A DNA stretch of 64,000 nt from JAJPKK01 sp963747835 (GTDB lineage: Bacteria > Pseudomonadota > Alphaproteobacteria > Rhizobiales > Xanthobacteraceae): contig CAVVGO010000005.1 of the NCBI GenBank assembly GCA_963747835.1, positions 620,001-684,000 of the forward strand. Direction: 5' to 3'. Under the pieces are notes generated by a model that was not told the origin of the DNA, made no database searches, and was given only the letters and a program-made list of their open reading frames with translations. This document shows, piece after piece, positions 42,038 through 49,959 of the stretch. How positions within the stretch are numbered: the first letter of the stretch is position 1; each line of letters starts with the position of its first letter. The translations under genes and the position numbers were made by a program.

Positions 42038-42706
42038 ATGGCGCGCAAGCAGAATTGGGTTCAAGCGGTCGGATACCTGCGTACTTCCAGCGCAGCCAAC
42101 GTGGGCCACGACAAGGACTCTGAGCGGCGCCAGCGGCTCGCTATCGAACGGTTCGCGAAGTCGGCCGGCTTCGACATCGTCGAGTGGTTTAACGACCCTT
42201 CCGTCAGCGGCGCCGACCCTATCGAGAGCCGGCCCGGCTTTGCGGCGCTACTCAACCGCGTAGAAGGCAACGGCGTTCGGGTCGTGCTGGTCGAGGATGC
42301 CAGCCGCTTCGCTCGCGACCTAATGGCGCAAGAGCTTGGGATCGGCGTGCTGGTTAAGCTCGGCATGCGCGTGTTGACGGCCGGCGGCGACGACCTCACC
42401 AACACCGAAGATATGATGAAGGTCGCCATGCGGCAGATTGCCGGCGCATTCTCGCAGCTTGAGAAGGCTCGGCTTGTCGCCAAGCTCCGAGTCGCCCGCG
42501 AGCGCAAGCGTTCGGAAACCGGCAAGTGCGAGGGCCGCCGGTCGTATGCCGAAGCCATGCCCGACACGGTGGCGCTCGCGAAGCAATTGCACGCCGGTGG
42601 GCTGTCCTATCGCAAGATCGCGGCTGCCCTGGCCGAGCAAGGCCACGTCACGGGCAGCGGTAAGGCGCACGTCGCGTCAGCCATTCAAAAGATGCTGGCG
42701 GCGTAG
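42038..42706 (+). CDS. Small serine recombinase (resolvase/invertase family)
   Basis: A 222-residue recombinase. The catalytic Ser is in VGYLRTSSAANVG; the conserved RxxxxxLxxR helix corresponds to VLVEDASRFARDL, followed by ELGIGVLVKLGMRVLTAG. The C-terminal helix-turn-helix is LHAGGLSYRKIAAALAEQGH. Its role beside a tyrosine integrase could be multimer resolution after replication, or inversion within the element; no target repeats were identified. ATG 42038 is chosen because family similarity begins there. Confidence 0.85.
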   Translation: MARKQNWVQAVGYLRTSSAANVGHDKDSERRQRLAIERFAKSAGFDIVEWFNDPSVSGADPIESRPGFAALLNRVEGNGVRVVLVEDASRFARDLMAQELGIGVLVKLGMRVLTAGGDDLTNTEDMMKVAMRQIAGAFSQLEKARLVAKLRVARERKRSETGKCEGRRSYAEAMPDTVALAKQLHAGGLSYRKIAAALAEQGHVTGSGKAHVASAIQKMLAA

Positions 42707-43064
42707 GCGGGGGAACCCCACAGACGCGGCCATTCCCGCTTCCCCGCGCTTCTCTCCGACGCTACGATGCGGATGCGGGCGCCCTCCTTCACCAGCCGGG
42801 TGCTCGCGGCGGCGGCCGGATACCCCTCGCGCAACACCCGTCCGGTCGCCGCCCCACGTGTCTCGGGTAGCGCCGGGTCACACCACCGCCACCGAAGTAA
42901 GGGCGGCCCTGCACTGGCCGTAACGTCACGGCAGTCGTGGCGCAGCGGGCGGCGTAGGTGTTTGGGAATCACGTGACTCCCATGTCGGCCGCTCCGGCTT
43001 AATGGGCGACACGTGTCGCCCACTTGACAACCCGAGCCCTCGCACAGCATCGCCGTCTGGGACG
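42707..43064. other. GC-rich non-coding stretch with a perfect 20-bp palindrome
   Basis: No supported gene. The perfect palindrome TGGGCGACAC-GTGTCGCCCA lies at 43003-43022, and a shorter CACGTG is about 33 bases before it. It is a good candidate operator or recombinase/relaxase site next to the serine recombinase gene. Confidence 0.55.
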
Positions 43065-43223
43065 CTACAGCAGGATCGCTGCGCTAAACACCAGCCCAAA
43101 GAAAATTATAAAGAACCATTCCTGTCGGCCCCGCAGACTTTCACCGCGCGACGCGGCTCGTGTGAGCGAAATTATCGCCAACAAGAACGCACCGATGCCG
43201 CCGCAAAAAGCCAACACCCACAT
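43065..43223 (-). CDS. 52-residue two-span membrane protein
   Basis: Opposite strand to its neighbours. ATG at 43223 is preceded by GAGGGG with six-base spacing. The peptide has two hydrophobic segments (VLAFCGGIGAFLLAIISL and EWFFIIFFGLVFSAAILL) joined by a basic loop RAASRGESLRGR. The shape resembles phage holins or small toxin-like membrane proteins, but length alone does not prove either. Confidence 0.55.
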   Translation of the reverse strand: MWVLAFCGGIGAFLLAIISLTRAASRGESLRGRQEWFFIIFFGLVFSAAILL

Positions 43224-43404
43224 GCTAGTCACCCCTCGCACTTTCAGGGGGTAACAAATGGCTTAGTCCAAAGCAACCCCACAGTGCGGCCGTATCGTCG
43301 CGCCAGCGAACCGCACAGGCGCGCATCGGGCGCTACAGTAGTGCCCACGCGAAGGCGGTGGGGCGTTGTGGTGCTCATCTGACGGTCATGCCATATTCAC
43401 GCGC

Positions 43405-43593
43405 ATGAGTGACGACAGGCAATACAAGGTGACGACTCGCCGGAGGGGTTCGGGCGGCGGCTGGATGTACCAACTCTTCATTGTCGGCGGTGATCCGCTG
43501 GCGTTCGATAGCGACAACAAGAGCTACACCACACAGCAGGAAGCCGAACGGGCAGGCTATGAGGCGGTTGCCGCCAAACAACGCCTTCGGTAG
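43405..43593 (+). CDS. Small hypothetical protein, 62 residues
   Basis: Basic start (MSDDRQYKVTTRRRGSGGGW) then a short strand-rich part (YQLFIVGGDPLAFDSDNKSY) and a helix (QQEAERAGYEAVAAKQRLR). Probably a small DNA- or protein-binding factor of the island; no family recognised. Confidence 0.5.
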   Translation: MSDDRQYKVTTRRRGSGGGWMYQLFIVGGDPLAFDSDNKSYTTQQEAERAGYEAVAAKQRLR

Positions 43594-43649
43594 ATGCGCG
43601 CACGCGCCCCACATCCCCCGCTAATGGGGTGCCCAAAGGGACACAACAC

Positions 43650-43862
43650 ATGGAAAACACCGAAAAACTGAGCGGCCTGCCCGGCATGGTCATCTTTATT
43701 CTCGATCCAGTGCGCGCCACTTTGAAGCAATCCCTAAGAAGGGACGATGTGCCCCAAGACCTGCAAGACCAGATCGCTGATATTTGCCAGAGAGTAACCC
43801 TCATCATTGACCAAGCGATAGAGGCCCAAAAAGAAATCGATCCCGATTATTTTTCGCAGTGA
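43650..43862 (+). CDS. Small hypothetical protein, 70 residues
   Basis: A mostly helical protein (VRATLKQSLRRDDVPQDLQD, VTLIIDQAIEAQKEIDPDYF). No family recognised. It lies just upstream of the IS21-interrupted gene on the same strand. Confidence 0.45.
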   Translation: MENTEKLSGLPGMVIFILDPVRATLKQSLRRDDVPQDLQDQIADICQRVTLIIDQAIEAQKEIDPDYFSQ

Positions 43863-44012
43863 CACTCACTCTTTGCGCCAGCGCCCCGCACAGCGGCGCC
43901 GTCCGTCAACCCACATGGGCCGCCCGCCTACGGCCAACGCACAGGCGAGTGGTTTGATTGTGGTAAACCTTTTCGATATCATCGACATTCATACTCATAC
44001 GGCTCAAGGAAA

Positions 44013-44044
44013 ATGACCAGCCCAGCGACTAACCACGTCCCCGC
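44013..44044 (+). pseudogene. 5' fragment of the gene split by IS21
   Basis: ATG 44013 follows AAGGA and codes MTSPATNHVP before the IS begins at 44045. Removing the IS and one 7-bp target copy continues this frame into 46537 and on to the stop at 47149, giving a 214-residue protein. Confidence 0.75.
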
Positions 44045-44046
44045 TG

Positions 44047-44913
44047 TCAATCGGCGTCCAAATTTGACCCCCGATCGGCGTCCAATTTTGACCCCCTTGA
44101 GCGACGAGTCCGGGCGGTAGCGCTCGCGCCGTCGGAGCTGGTCGGGGTTGCGGAGACGGCGCGAGCGCGGGTGGCGGGATGATCGTCGCCACGGCTCTTG
44201 AAGCGCCAGCTGTCGTTTCCGGTTTCGATGATATCGCAGTGGTGGGTCAGGCGATCGAGCAGCGCGGTGGTCATCTTGGCGTCGGTGAAGACGCTCGGCC
44301 ATTCGCCGAAGGCGAGATTGGTGGTGACGATGATCGAGGTGCGCTCGTAGAGCCGGCTGATGAGGTGGAACAGGAGTTGGCCACCGGCCTGGGCGAACGG
44401 CAGATAGCCGAGCTCGTCGAGAATGACGAAGTCCATGCGGGTCAGGTGATCGGCAATCCGACCCTGCCGGCCGCTGCGGGTCTCGCCCTCGAGCCGGTTG
44501 ACGAGATCGACGACGTTGTAGAAGCGGCCGCGGGTGCCGGACCGAATGCAGCTACGGGCGACGGCGATCGCCAAGTGGGTTTTGCCGGTGCCGGTTCCGC
44601 CAATCAGCACGGCATTACGCTGCTGGGTTAGGAATCCACCGCCGGCGAGATCGCGAACCAGGGTCTCGTTGATCGGTGTGCCGTCGAACTGGAAGTCTTC
44701 AAGGTCTTTTGCGAGCGGCAGCTTGGCGATGGAGAGTTGGTATTTGATCGAGCGCACCTGCTTCTCGTTGATCTCGGCGGTGAGCAGGTCGCCGATGATG
44801 CGCTGGGGCTCATGCTGGCGTTTGACGGCGGTGGTCATGATCTCGTCGAAGGCAGCCTTCATGCCGTAGAGCTGAAGTTCGCCCATGAGGTCGAATATCT
44901 CGGATCGTTCCAT
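44047..44913 (-). CDS. istB: IS21 helper ATPase IstB
   Basis: A 288-residue AAA+ transposition helper. Walker A GGTGTGKTHLAIA and Walker B FVILDELGYLPF are clear, followed by TTNLAFGEWPSVF and the C-terminal DRLTHHCDIIE. The last 20 residues are encoded by the IS terminal repeats. Its ATG shares its first base with the istA stop (TGATG), the standard coupling of IS21 elements. Confidence 0.95.
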   Translation of the reverse strand: MERSEIFDLMGELQLYGMKAAFDEIMTTAVKRQHEPQRIIGDLLTAEINEKQVRSIKYQLSIAKLPLAKDLEDFQFDGTPINETLVRDLAGGGFLTQQRNAVLIGGTGTGKTHLAIAVARSCIRSGTRGRFYNVVDLVNRLEGETRSGRQGRIADHLTRMDFVILDELGYLPFAQAGGQLLFHLISRLYERTSIIVTTNLAFGEWPSVFTDAKMTTALLDRLTHHCDIIETGNDSWRFKSRGDDHPATRARAVSATPTSSDGASATARTRRSRGSKLDADRGSNLDAD

Positions 44914-46412
44914 CAGTTGCTTCTCCTGAGGTTGTCGTAGCGGGCACAATCGGCAATCGGTGCGTGGCGCAGCGTCAGCGCAGCCGGCGTCATGATGGTG
45001 GCGGGTGGATCGGGATTGCGTTGGCGGGCCAGGATGTTCAGGACGACATCGGCGGAGTGGACGTCCTGGGCGATTGCCTCGGCACAGGCCGCCTCGACCG
45101 CCGGCAGCCCGTCGGTGATCACGGCGGTGAGGATGTCGACCATCTGCCGATTGCCATCGTCGACACCGGTGAGCTTGCGCCGGATGCGCTCCATCGCGGC
45201 CGGCAGCACCCAATCCTTGAATGGCGCGCCGTTGCGCAGGGCGCCGGGCTTGCGAGCCAGCACGGGGACGTAATGCCAGGGGTCGTAGATGGTGTCGCCG
45301 CGGCCGAACGCGCGGGGATGCTCGCCGACGATCCGGCCGTCCTGGCGGATCACGATGCGGTCCGCATAGGCATGGACTTCGACCAGCCGCCCGACCGCGC
45401 TCGCTGCCACCGAGTACTTGATGTTATCGAAGCGCACCAGGCAGGTCTTGGAGACCGACGCCGGCACCGCGTGGAAGCCGTCGAACCGGCCCGCATAGGG
45501 CACGAGCTTCGGCCGCTCCGCTTCGAACACATCCCAGATCGTCTGCCCGGTCAGCTCCGGATGGTGATGCGCCTTGGCGTAGGCGATGCATTTATCGGTG
45601 AGCCAGGCGTTCATCTCGTCGTAGGTCTTGAAGCGCAGTCGCGGCGTGAAGAAGCGCTCGCGCACCAGCCCGACCTGATTCTCGACTTGGCCCTTCTCCC
45701 AGCCCGATGCCGGCGTGCAGGCTACCGGATCGACGAGATAATGGCTGCACATCTGCAGGAAGCGGCGATTGTAGAGGCGGTTCTTGCCGACGAAGACCGT
45801 CTCCACCGCGGTCTTCATGTTGTCGTAGATGCCGCGCCTGCAGGTCCCCTTGAACAGCGCGAACGCCCGGTCGTGAGCGTCGAACACCATCTCCTGCGTC
45901 TCGCGCGGATAGGCGCGCACGAACAGCATCCGGCTGTGGCAAAGCCGGACATGGGCGGCCTTCACAGTCACGGTCACGCCGTTGAGGACGACGATCTCGT
46001 GGCTCCAGTCGAATTGGTAGGCCTCGCCCGGAGCGAAGCTCAGCGGCACGTAGGCCGCGGCCGTCGCTTGCCCGCGATCCTTGGCCCATCGCCTGGCGTA
46101 GCGACGCAGCGCATCATAGCCGCCGTCGTACCCGCGCTCGCGGAACTCCTCGAAGATCCGGATCAGCGTCAACTGCTCGCGAGCGGGCTTGGCCGCATTG
46201 CTTTCCAGCAGTTCATCGACCGCAGCCGTCCATCGCCCCAGCTTCGGCCGCGGTTGGACGGTGCGCTCGTATTCGAACGACGTCTCCCCGGATCGCAGCA
46301 CCTTGCGGACCGTGTTCCGGGACACCCCGAGGTCCCGCGCAATCTCCCGGATCGTCTTGCCCTTGACGAAGTGCTCGCGCCGAATCCGCGCAACCGTCTC
46401 CACGACCAGCAT
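44913..46412 (-). CDS. istA: IS21 transposase IstA
   Basis: A 499-residue DDE transposase starting MLVVETVARIRREHFVKGK, with the N-terminal helix-turn-helix IREIARDLGVSRNTVRKVL. Catalytic residues sit in YQFDWSHE, IYDNMKTAVE and SGWEKGQVENQVG. A longer in-frame start at 46463 exists, but the family begins at the chosen Met. Intact. Confidence 0.95.
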   Translation of the reverse strand: MLVVETVARIRREHFVKGKTIREIARDLGVSRNTVRKVLRSGETSFEYERTVQPRPKLGRWTAAVDELLESNAAKPAREQLTLIRIFEEFRERGYDGGYDALRRYARRWAKDRGQATAAAYVPLSFAPGEAYQFDWSHEIVVLNGVTVTVKAAHVRLCHSRMLFVRAYPRETQEMVFDAHDRAFALFKGTCRRGIYDNMKTAVETVFVGKNRLYNRRFLQMCSHYLVDPVACTPASGWEKGQVENQVGLVRERFFTPRLRFKTYDEMNAWLTDKCIAYAKAHHHPELTGQTIWDVFEAERPKLVPYAGRFDGFHAVPASVSKTCLVRFDNIKYSVAASAVGRLVEVHAYADRIVIRQDGRIVGEHPRAFGRGDTIYDPWHYVPVLARKPGALRNGAPFKDWVLPAAMERIRRKLTGVDDGNRQMVDILTAVITDGLPAVEAACAEAIAQDVHSADVVLNILARQRNPDPPATIMTPAALTLRHAPIADCARYDNLRRSN

Positions 46413-46529
46413 CCCCCGACCACCCCGCTTCGAATCAAAGCGGGAAGCCTGCATCGGCCACACTTCAGGGGGTCAATTTTGGACGCCGATCCCCCCGATT
46501 AGGGGGTCAAAATTGCACGCCGAATGACA

Positions 46530-47149
46530 TCCCCGCCGGTATTCCCACTAAGCAGGTGACGAAAGCGGAGCTTCTGCGACTTGAGGACACTCTTGGATTA
46601 AGCCATGCCGCTCCAGGCCGATCCAGTGTTCTATTCCTATCTCAACTGTATTATTGCGGCGTCACTCGCGTATTTACTGGCGATCCGGTTAAAATCGCCG
46701 CAGAGGTTTGGCACTTAGAAGGTCTACGTGGTCCGCTTGGTACCAAGCCCGCCGAACAGTTTAAGCACGCCCCACTTCGTGGCCTATGGAAGAAGCATCA
46801 TATTACCGGCGATTTGCGTTCCGTGGCCGCAAATACGGCCATAGGCTTCGGTCGCCAACGAAAGAAGCTTAAGCAAATCATCCGTAACCACCATAATCCC
46901 GCGACGGCCACTGTACCTCGAGAAGTAACAGCGAAAATCATCGCTGACGCCGTTAGTGGCCTATATTTCGAACGTTTGTGTGAGCAGAGTTTGACGGGTG
47001 AGTGGATCGTCTTTGCTCGGCACGAAGGGAAGAACTATTATCTGTGCCTCGCCATTCACGATGAGCCCGACGCCGACATTTTTGAGCGAATAAAATCAGG
47101 CTGCGTAGATCAATTTCCGTTTCTCCGATCTCAGCTAAATCTTCCCTGA
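46530..47149 (+). pseudogene. 3' part of the gene split by IS21, unknown function
   Basis: Continues the frame from 44013. The protein reads GIPTKQVTKAELLRLEDTLG, then SQLYYCGVTRVFTGDP, a basic middle (IGFGRQRKKLKQIIRNHHN) and a C-terminal LTGEWIVFARHEGKNYYLCL. I do not recognise the family; the C-terminal strand pair could be a nuclease or toxin-like fold, but that is a guess. GTG 46556 could in principle restart translation of the shortened form. It is followed by a nuclease remnant on the same strand. Confidence 0.65.
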
Positions 47150-47207
47150 CAAGCGACGCGTCACAGCGCGGCGTCCCTGGCGGTGCCACCGAACTTAGGA
47201 GGAAGTC

Positions 47208-47643
47208 ATGCCGCGCCCACATCATCAAACCCAGTGGGCCGCACAATTCGCAGTCGCTAGCGAACTATGTAAACTCGGTCACCAAGTCGCTTTGACGTTG
47301 GGCAATCATCCCGCTGTCGATCTGATGGTGATGAGCCCCACCAGGATATCATTCAACGTTGACGTGAAGGGGCTTTATAGACGCAATTTCTGGCCCGTTC
47401 AGATACAAGAGCCGCCACAAAAGAATCTGTTCTACATCTTTGCTTACGTGCCCGCTGGGCAACCCAATCAGTTTTTCATCATGACTTCACCGGCAAGTCG
47501 CCGATGCAATTCAGGCAAATTGGGATAAGTACCGCGCAAAGCGCGGACTTGCGAAATCTAGTGCTAGCGACAATCCATTTCCCGGCGTTGAGTGGAAATT
47601 TGCGGAGCCTTACCACAATCGATGGGACGTGCTTCCGGCATAG
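47208..47643 (+). pseudogene. PD-(D/E)XK nuclease-like protein, frameshifted
   Basis: ATG 47208 follows AGGAGG. The N-terminal part has WAAQFAVASELCKLGHQVAL, then HPAVDLMVMSP and FNVDVKGLYRRNFWPVQ, giving the D...DxK pattern of restriction-endonuclease-like folds. The frame breaks near 47493. The true continuation, VADAIQANWDKYRAKRGLAK to EPYHNRWDVLPA and a TAG at 47641-47643, is in the next frame (one base extra, or two missing). It is likely a small DNA-cutting or repair protein inactivated here, unless the indel is technical. Confidence 0.6.
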
Positions 47644-47900
47644 CAGGCGGCCGGCGTTGAGCCGGCATATGTTGAATACGACGGCAACGACCCGGTTGCG
47701 TTCTGTCAATCCATGAACGATTTGCGGCGCCAACTTGACGCATCACAGCGGGCCATGGTGGCGGCGAAGCTGGCGACGTTGAAGCGTGGTCAGCGCTCGG
47801 ATTTATCAAGAGCGGCAAATTTGCCGATCTTGACTTAACCCGAGGCGGCCGAAAAACTCAACGTGTCGCCGCGAGCGGTGCGGCATTACGCAATACCGAC
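47644..47900 (+). pseudogene. Remnant of a ParB-like DNA-binding protein
   Basis: Directly after the nuclease stop the same frame reads VEYDGNDPVAFCQSMN, LDASQRAMVAAKLATLKRGQ, then a TAA at 47836-47838, and beyond it PEAAEKLNVSPRAVRHYA. This order is characteristic of ParB/Spo0J-like proteins of mobile elements (the SQRAM helix followed by a helix-turn-helix). The N-terminus and most of the C-terminus are missing and a stop interrupts it, so it is a decayed fragment. Confidence 0.65.
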
Positions 47901-48079
47901 GCGCCAGCCGGCGCCACACAACGCGGGCACCCATAAGGCCACAGAACCCACCACCGACCGGCTACGTCCTATGGGCGGCCCGTCTATCGCACGCGGCATG
48001 GCAGCCTGACTGTCACGCCCAATTCTGTAAATCGCTTTTTTTATTGCTGATCGCGTCAGGCTTGTGTCAGAACGCCGCC

Positions 48080-48337
48080 ATGCCGAGCTATGTCCGCAAG
48101 CGTACCCCCGAACAAGCCGCCAAGCGCAAGCTTCGCCTTCGGCGAAACTGGTATCGTGCAAATCGAGACCGTATTTTAGCCCACGACAACGGAAACTCAG
48201 GCTGGAAAAGGGCCGTTATAGTTTCTTTAATTGTTTTGTTGGCCCCTATTTTGACTTTTTCTGCGAAACCATATAAACGCTCTAATTACAAGTTACGAAT
48301 TGCAAGTTTGTTTATTGGTTTGAGCTTCAAAATTTAA
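48080..48337 (+). CDS. Possible small basic membrane-tail protein, 85 residues
   Basis: MPSYVRKRTPEQAAKRKLRL with a very basic helix (RRNWYRANRDRIL), then a hydrophobic segment (AVIVSLIVLLAPILTF). The region is AT-richer at its end. No family recognised; the ribosome site is weak. Confidence 0.35.
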   Translation: MPSYVRKRTPEQAAKRKLRLRRNWYRANRDRILAHDNGNSGWKRAVIVSLIVLLAPILTFSAKPYKRSNYKLRIASLFIGLSFKI

Positions 48338-48339
48338 AA

Positions 48340-48611
48340 CCATCTGATTACGACAGGCTAACAACGTACAAATCGTTTTGGGCGTAAGCGCCCAAATGTG
48401 AACGATTACCCCGGTTGGGGTATGCGCGAGGCTCCCCCGACAGTCCACGAGTTGGGTAGCTCCTAGAGCCGGCCCAAGGCCGAAATGTCCCGAAAGGGCG
48501 CGCGGCAGTACACAGAATACAAATCAAATAATCGGCGACGCATTCGCGTCGCTCAACAAGAACGCGCCCGGCATAAGCGTCGGGGCGTTCACCTTTCAGA
48601 TGGAGTCTTTC
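48340..48611. other. Structured non-coding leader with several hairpins
   Basis: No supported gene. Nested inverted repeats AATCGTT / TTGGGCG-taag-CGCCCAA / AACGATT lie at 48371-48407. A GCGACGC-attc-GCGTCGC stem is at 48535-48552. A longer stem (gaacgcgcccg 48560-48570 with cggggcgttc 48581-48590) ends just before the ribosome site of the HTH gene. It could be a regulatory RNA, an attenuator or an operator cluster for the downstream gene run. Confidence 0.5.
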
Positions 48612-48798
48612 ATGCCAGATAATCATCAAGACCGGCTGATGTCGATTTGCGAAGTCGCCAGTCGGCTTCAATGTCACCCCACTTCCGTGAAACGAATTCT
48701 CGCGAACAGCGACGGTCCGACTCCTGTCCGCATCGGCGGGCGCGACCGGTTTTATGAGTCTCCGGTTCAACGAGTGGCTGGCGTCACGCAGCGTTTAA
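48612..48798 (+). pseudogene. AlpA-type helix-turn-helix protein with a late frameshift
   Basis: ATG 48612 has GGAG six bases upstream. The protein MPDNHQDRLMSICEVASRLQ and CHPTSVKRILANSDGPTPVR is an AlpA/excisionase-like HTH. After FYES the expected ending RFNEWLASRSV and TAA (48796-48798) is in the +1 frame. In the sequence as given, the reading frame instead runs on into the next gene to 49097, giving an artificial 165-residue fusion. One extra base near 48762 explains it. A functional gene would be about 62 residues. Confidence 0.65.
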
Positions 48799-48812
48799 CA
48801 AGGATTTCACAA

Positions 48813-49097
48813 ATGCCCAGAACCATTTCAACCGTCATCGAAACCGCCGTGGCGGAAGTCGAAACCGTACCCGCACCGGTCGTCGGCATCCGCACGGTGC
48901 TTGCCGCCATGGTGCTGTCGGACGTTCACAACTCTGCCGCCTTCGCCACCGGCGGGCGCTCGCCGCGTCATTTGGTCGAACATGCGCGCACGCAAATCGG
49001 CGACGTGATTTCAACTCTGCGAACCATCGCGCGCGACTGTCCGCCGGCCGACCCGAACCGCGACGTGCTCGAAACCCTCATTGCGAAACTGGCGTAA
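48813..49097 (+). CDS. Hypothetical island protein, 94 residues
   Basis: ATG 48813 is preceded by AAGGATTTC with normal spacing, the same signal used by the following small genes. The protein is helical, with MPRTISTVIETAVAEVETVP, then AAMVLSDVHNSAAFATGGRS and LVEHARTQIGDVISTLRTIA. No family recognised. Because of the upstream frameshift it also appears as the tail of a longer frame from 48600, but its own ribosome site marks the true start. Confidence 0.55.
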   Translation: MPRTISTVIETAVAEVETVPAPVVGIRTVLAAMVLSDVHNSAAFATGGRSPRHLVEHARTQIGDVISTLRTIARDCPPADPNRDVLETLIAKLA

Positions 49098-49108
49098 GGA
49101 ACAAGTCC

Positions 49109-49445
49109 ATGTCCTTTCACCAAAATCCGGACGGCTCCGGCACCGAAGGCACGAAGGTTGAGCCTAACGGCCAGTTCGTCGCCAACGTGTTCGGAATCGT
49201 CGTCACGTCGGCCGTTGGTATCGGCGCTAGCGTAGCGACTTCCAAGGCGCTTGGCGCGAACTCAGGCGATTTGCCAAGCGGACGGCGGCAACCTTCGTTT
49301 CACGCTTGACGGCACCACGCCGACCACGACAAGCGGATTTCTGATTTCGAACGGCAACTCGTTTGCCCTCAACATGACCGACGCCGCAAACGCCAAGTTT
49401 ATCACGGTATCCGGTGCTGTGTTGAACGTGCTCTACACTATGTGA
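49109..49445 (+). pseudogene. Phage-type accessory protein split by a frameshift
   Basis: The first part (MSFHQNPDGSGTEGTKVEPN, then FGIVVTSAVGIGASVATSKA) ends near 49260. The second part in the next frame (QAICQADGGNLRFTLDG, then SNGNSFALNMTDAANAKFIT and a terminal LNVLYTM) is typical of small phage virion-associated or decoration proteins. Joined by removing one base they make a protein of about 110 residues with a hydrophobic first half. The direction of the shift (one base extra) is the same as in the preceding HTH gene. Confidence 0.5.
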
Positions 49446-49530
49446 TTTTTCCTGTCGGCAACTTGGCGCTGCGTTGCGTGCGGTTAGTTCCGTGCATGCG
49501 CAGCGCTCTTTTTTTCAAAAGGATTCCCAG

Positions 49531-49716
49531 ATGGGACACGATCCTCGCATCACGCCCGACATTGCCGCCACTCTCAAACAACTCGATATCCGCCCGCCTG
49601 CACCGGGCGCCTTCCTGAAAAAACGCGTTCTTTGGTATCAAATGGCGCTCGCGGGTTGGGTTCCCGGTCGTAAATCGTTTTTCTTCGAAACTTTGCGACA
49701 GGCTAGTCTTCTATAA
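49531..49716 (+). CDS. Small hypothetical protein, 61 residues
   Basis: ATG 49531 follows AAGGATTCCCAG. The protein MGHDPRITPDIAATLKQLDI ends with a basic-aromatic tail (KKRVLWYQMALAGWVPGRKS). One of a run of short genes sharing the AAGGATT-type ribosome site. No family recognised. Confidence 0.5.
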   Translation: MGHDPRITPDIAATLKQLDIRPPAPGAFLKKRVLWYQMALAGWVPGRKSFFFETLRQASLL

Positions 49717-49734
49717 CCAAAAAAGGATTTCCAA

Positions 49735-49917
49735 ATGCCAAAACACCAACCGACTTTCACCGTGAAACAACTCTGCGACATGGCCGGGGTTCAAGAGCCG
49801 GCAAGCGGACGAATTCCGATACCTGCGCTCGACAAGATTTTGAAGATGACCGGCTGGTCGACCGAGCGCCGCATGACATGGAAATCTGACGCCCGCATGG
49901 CGGGTTTGATTGACTAG
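49735..49917 (+). CDS. Small DNA-binding-like protein, 60 residues
   Basis: ATG 49735 follows AAAAGGATTTCCAA. VKQLCDMAGVQEPASGRIPI and LDKILKMTGWSTERRMTWKS suggest a short helical DNA-binding protein. No family name can be given. It belongs to the same gene run as its neighbours. Confidence 0.5.
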   Translation: MPKHQPTFTVKQLCDMAGVQEPASGRIPIPALDKILKMTGWSTERRMTWKSDARMAGLID

Positions 49918-49959
49918 CCAAAACAAACCAAAAACCAAAATCGAGAAGGACAGATTTAT

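Larger units (their letters stand above)
44045..46529. mobile_element. IS21-family insertion sequence, complete
   Basis: A 2485-bp element with istA/istB and IS21-type multiple terminal repeats. The outer ends match in 25 of 28 positions (TGTCAATCGGCGTCC... and TGTCATTCGGCGTGC...), and each end has a second inner copy (44074-44096, 46468-46490). A 7-bp target duplication tccccgc flanks it at 44038-44044 and 46530-46536. Both genes are intact, so it is potentially active and recent. Confidence 0.93.

Noticed and set aside
42685..43050. A 121-codon minus-strand frame after the serine recombinase.
   Set aside because: Arg/Gly/Ser-rich translation without a ribosome site; it spans a perfect palindrome and looks non-coding.
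44964..46502. A 512-codon plus-strand frame across the IS21 transposase.
   Set aside because: Shadow of istA, which has all catalytic residues and correct coupling with istB.
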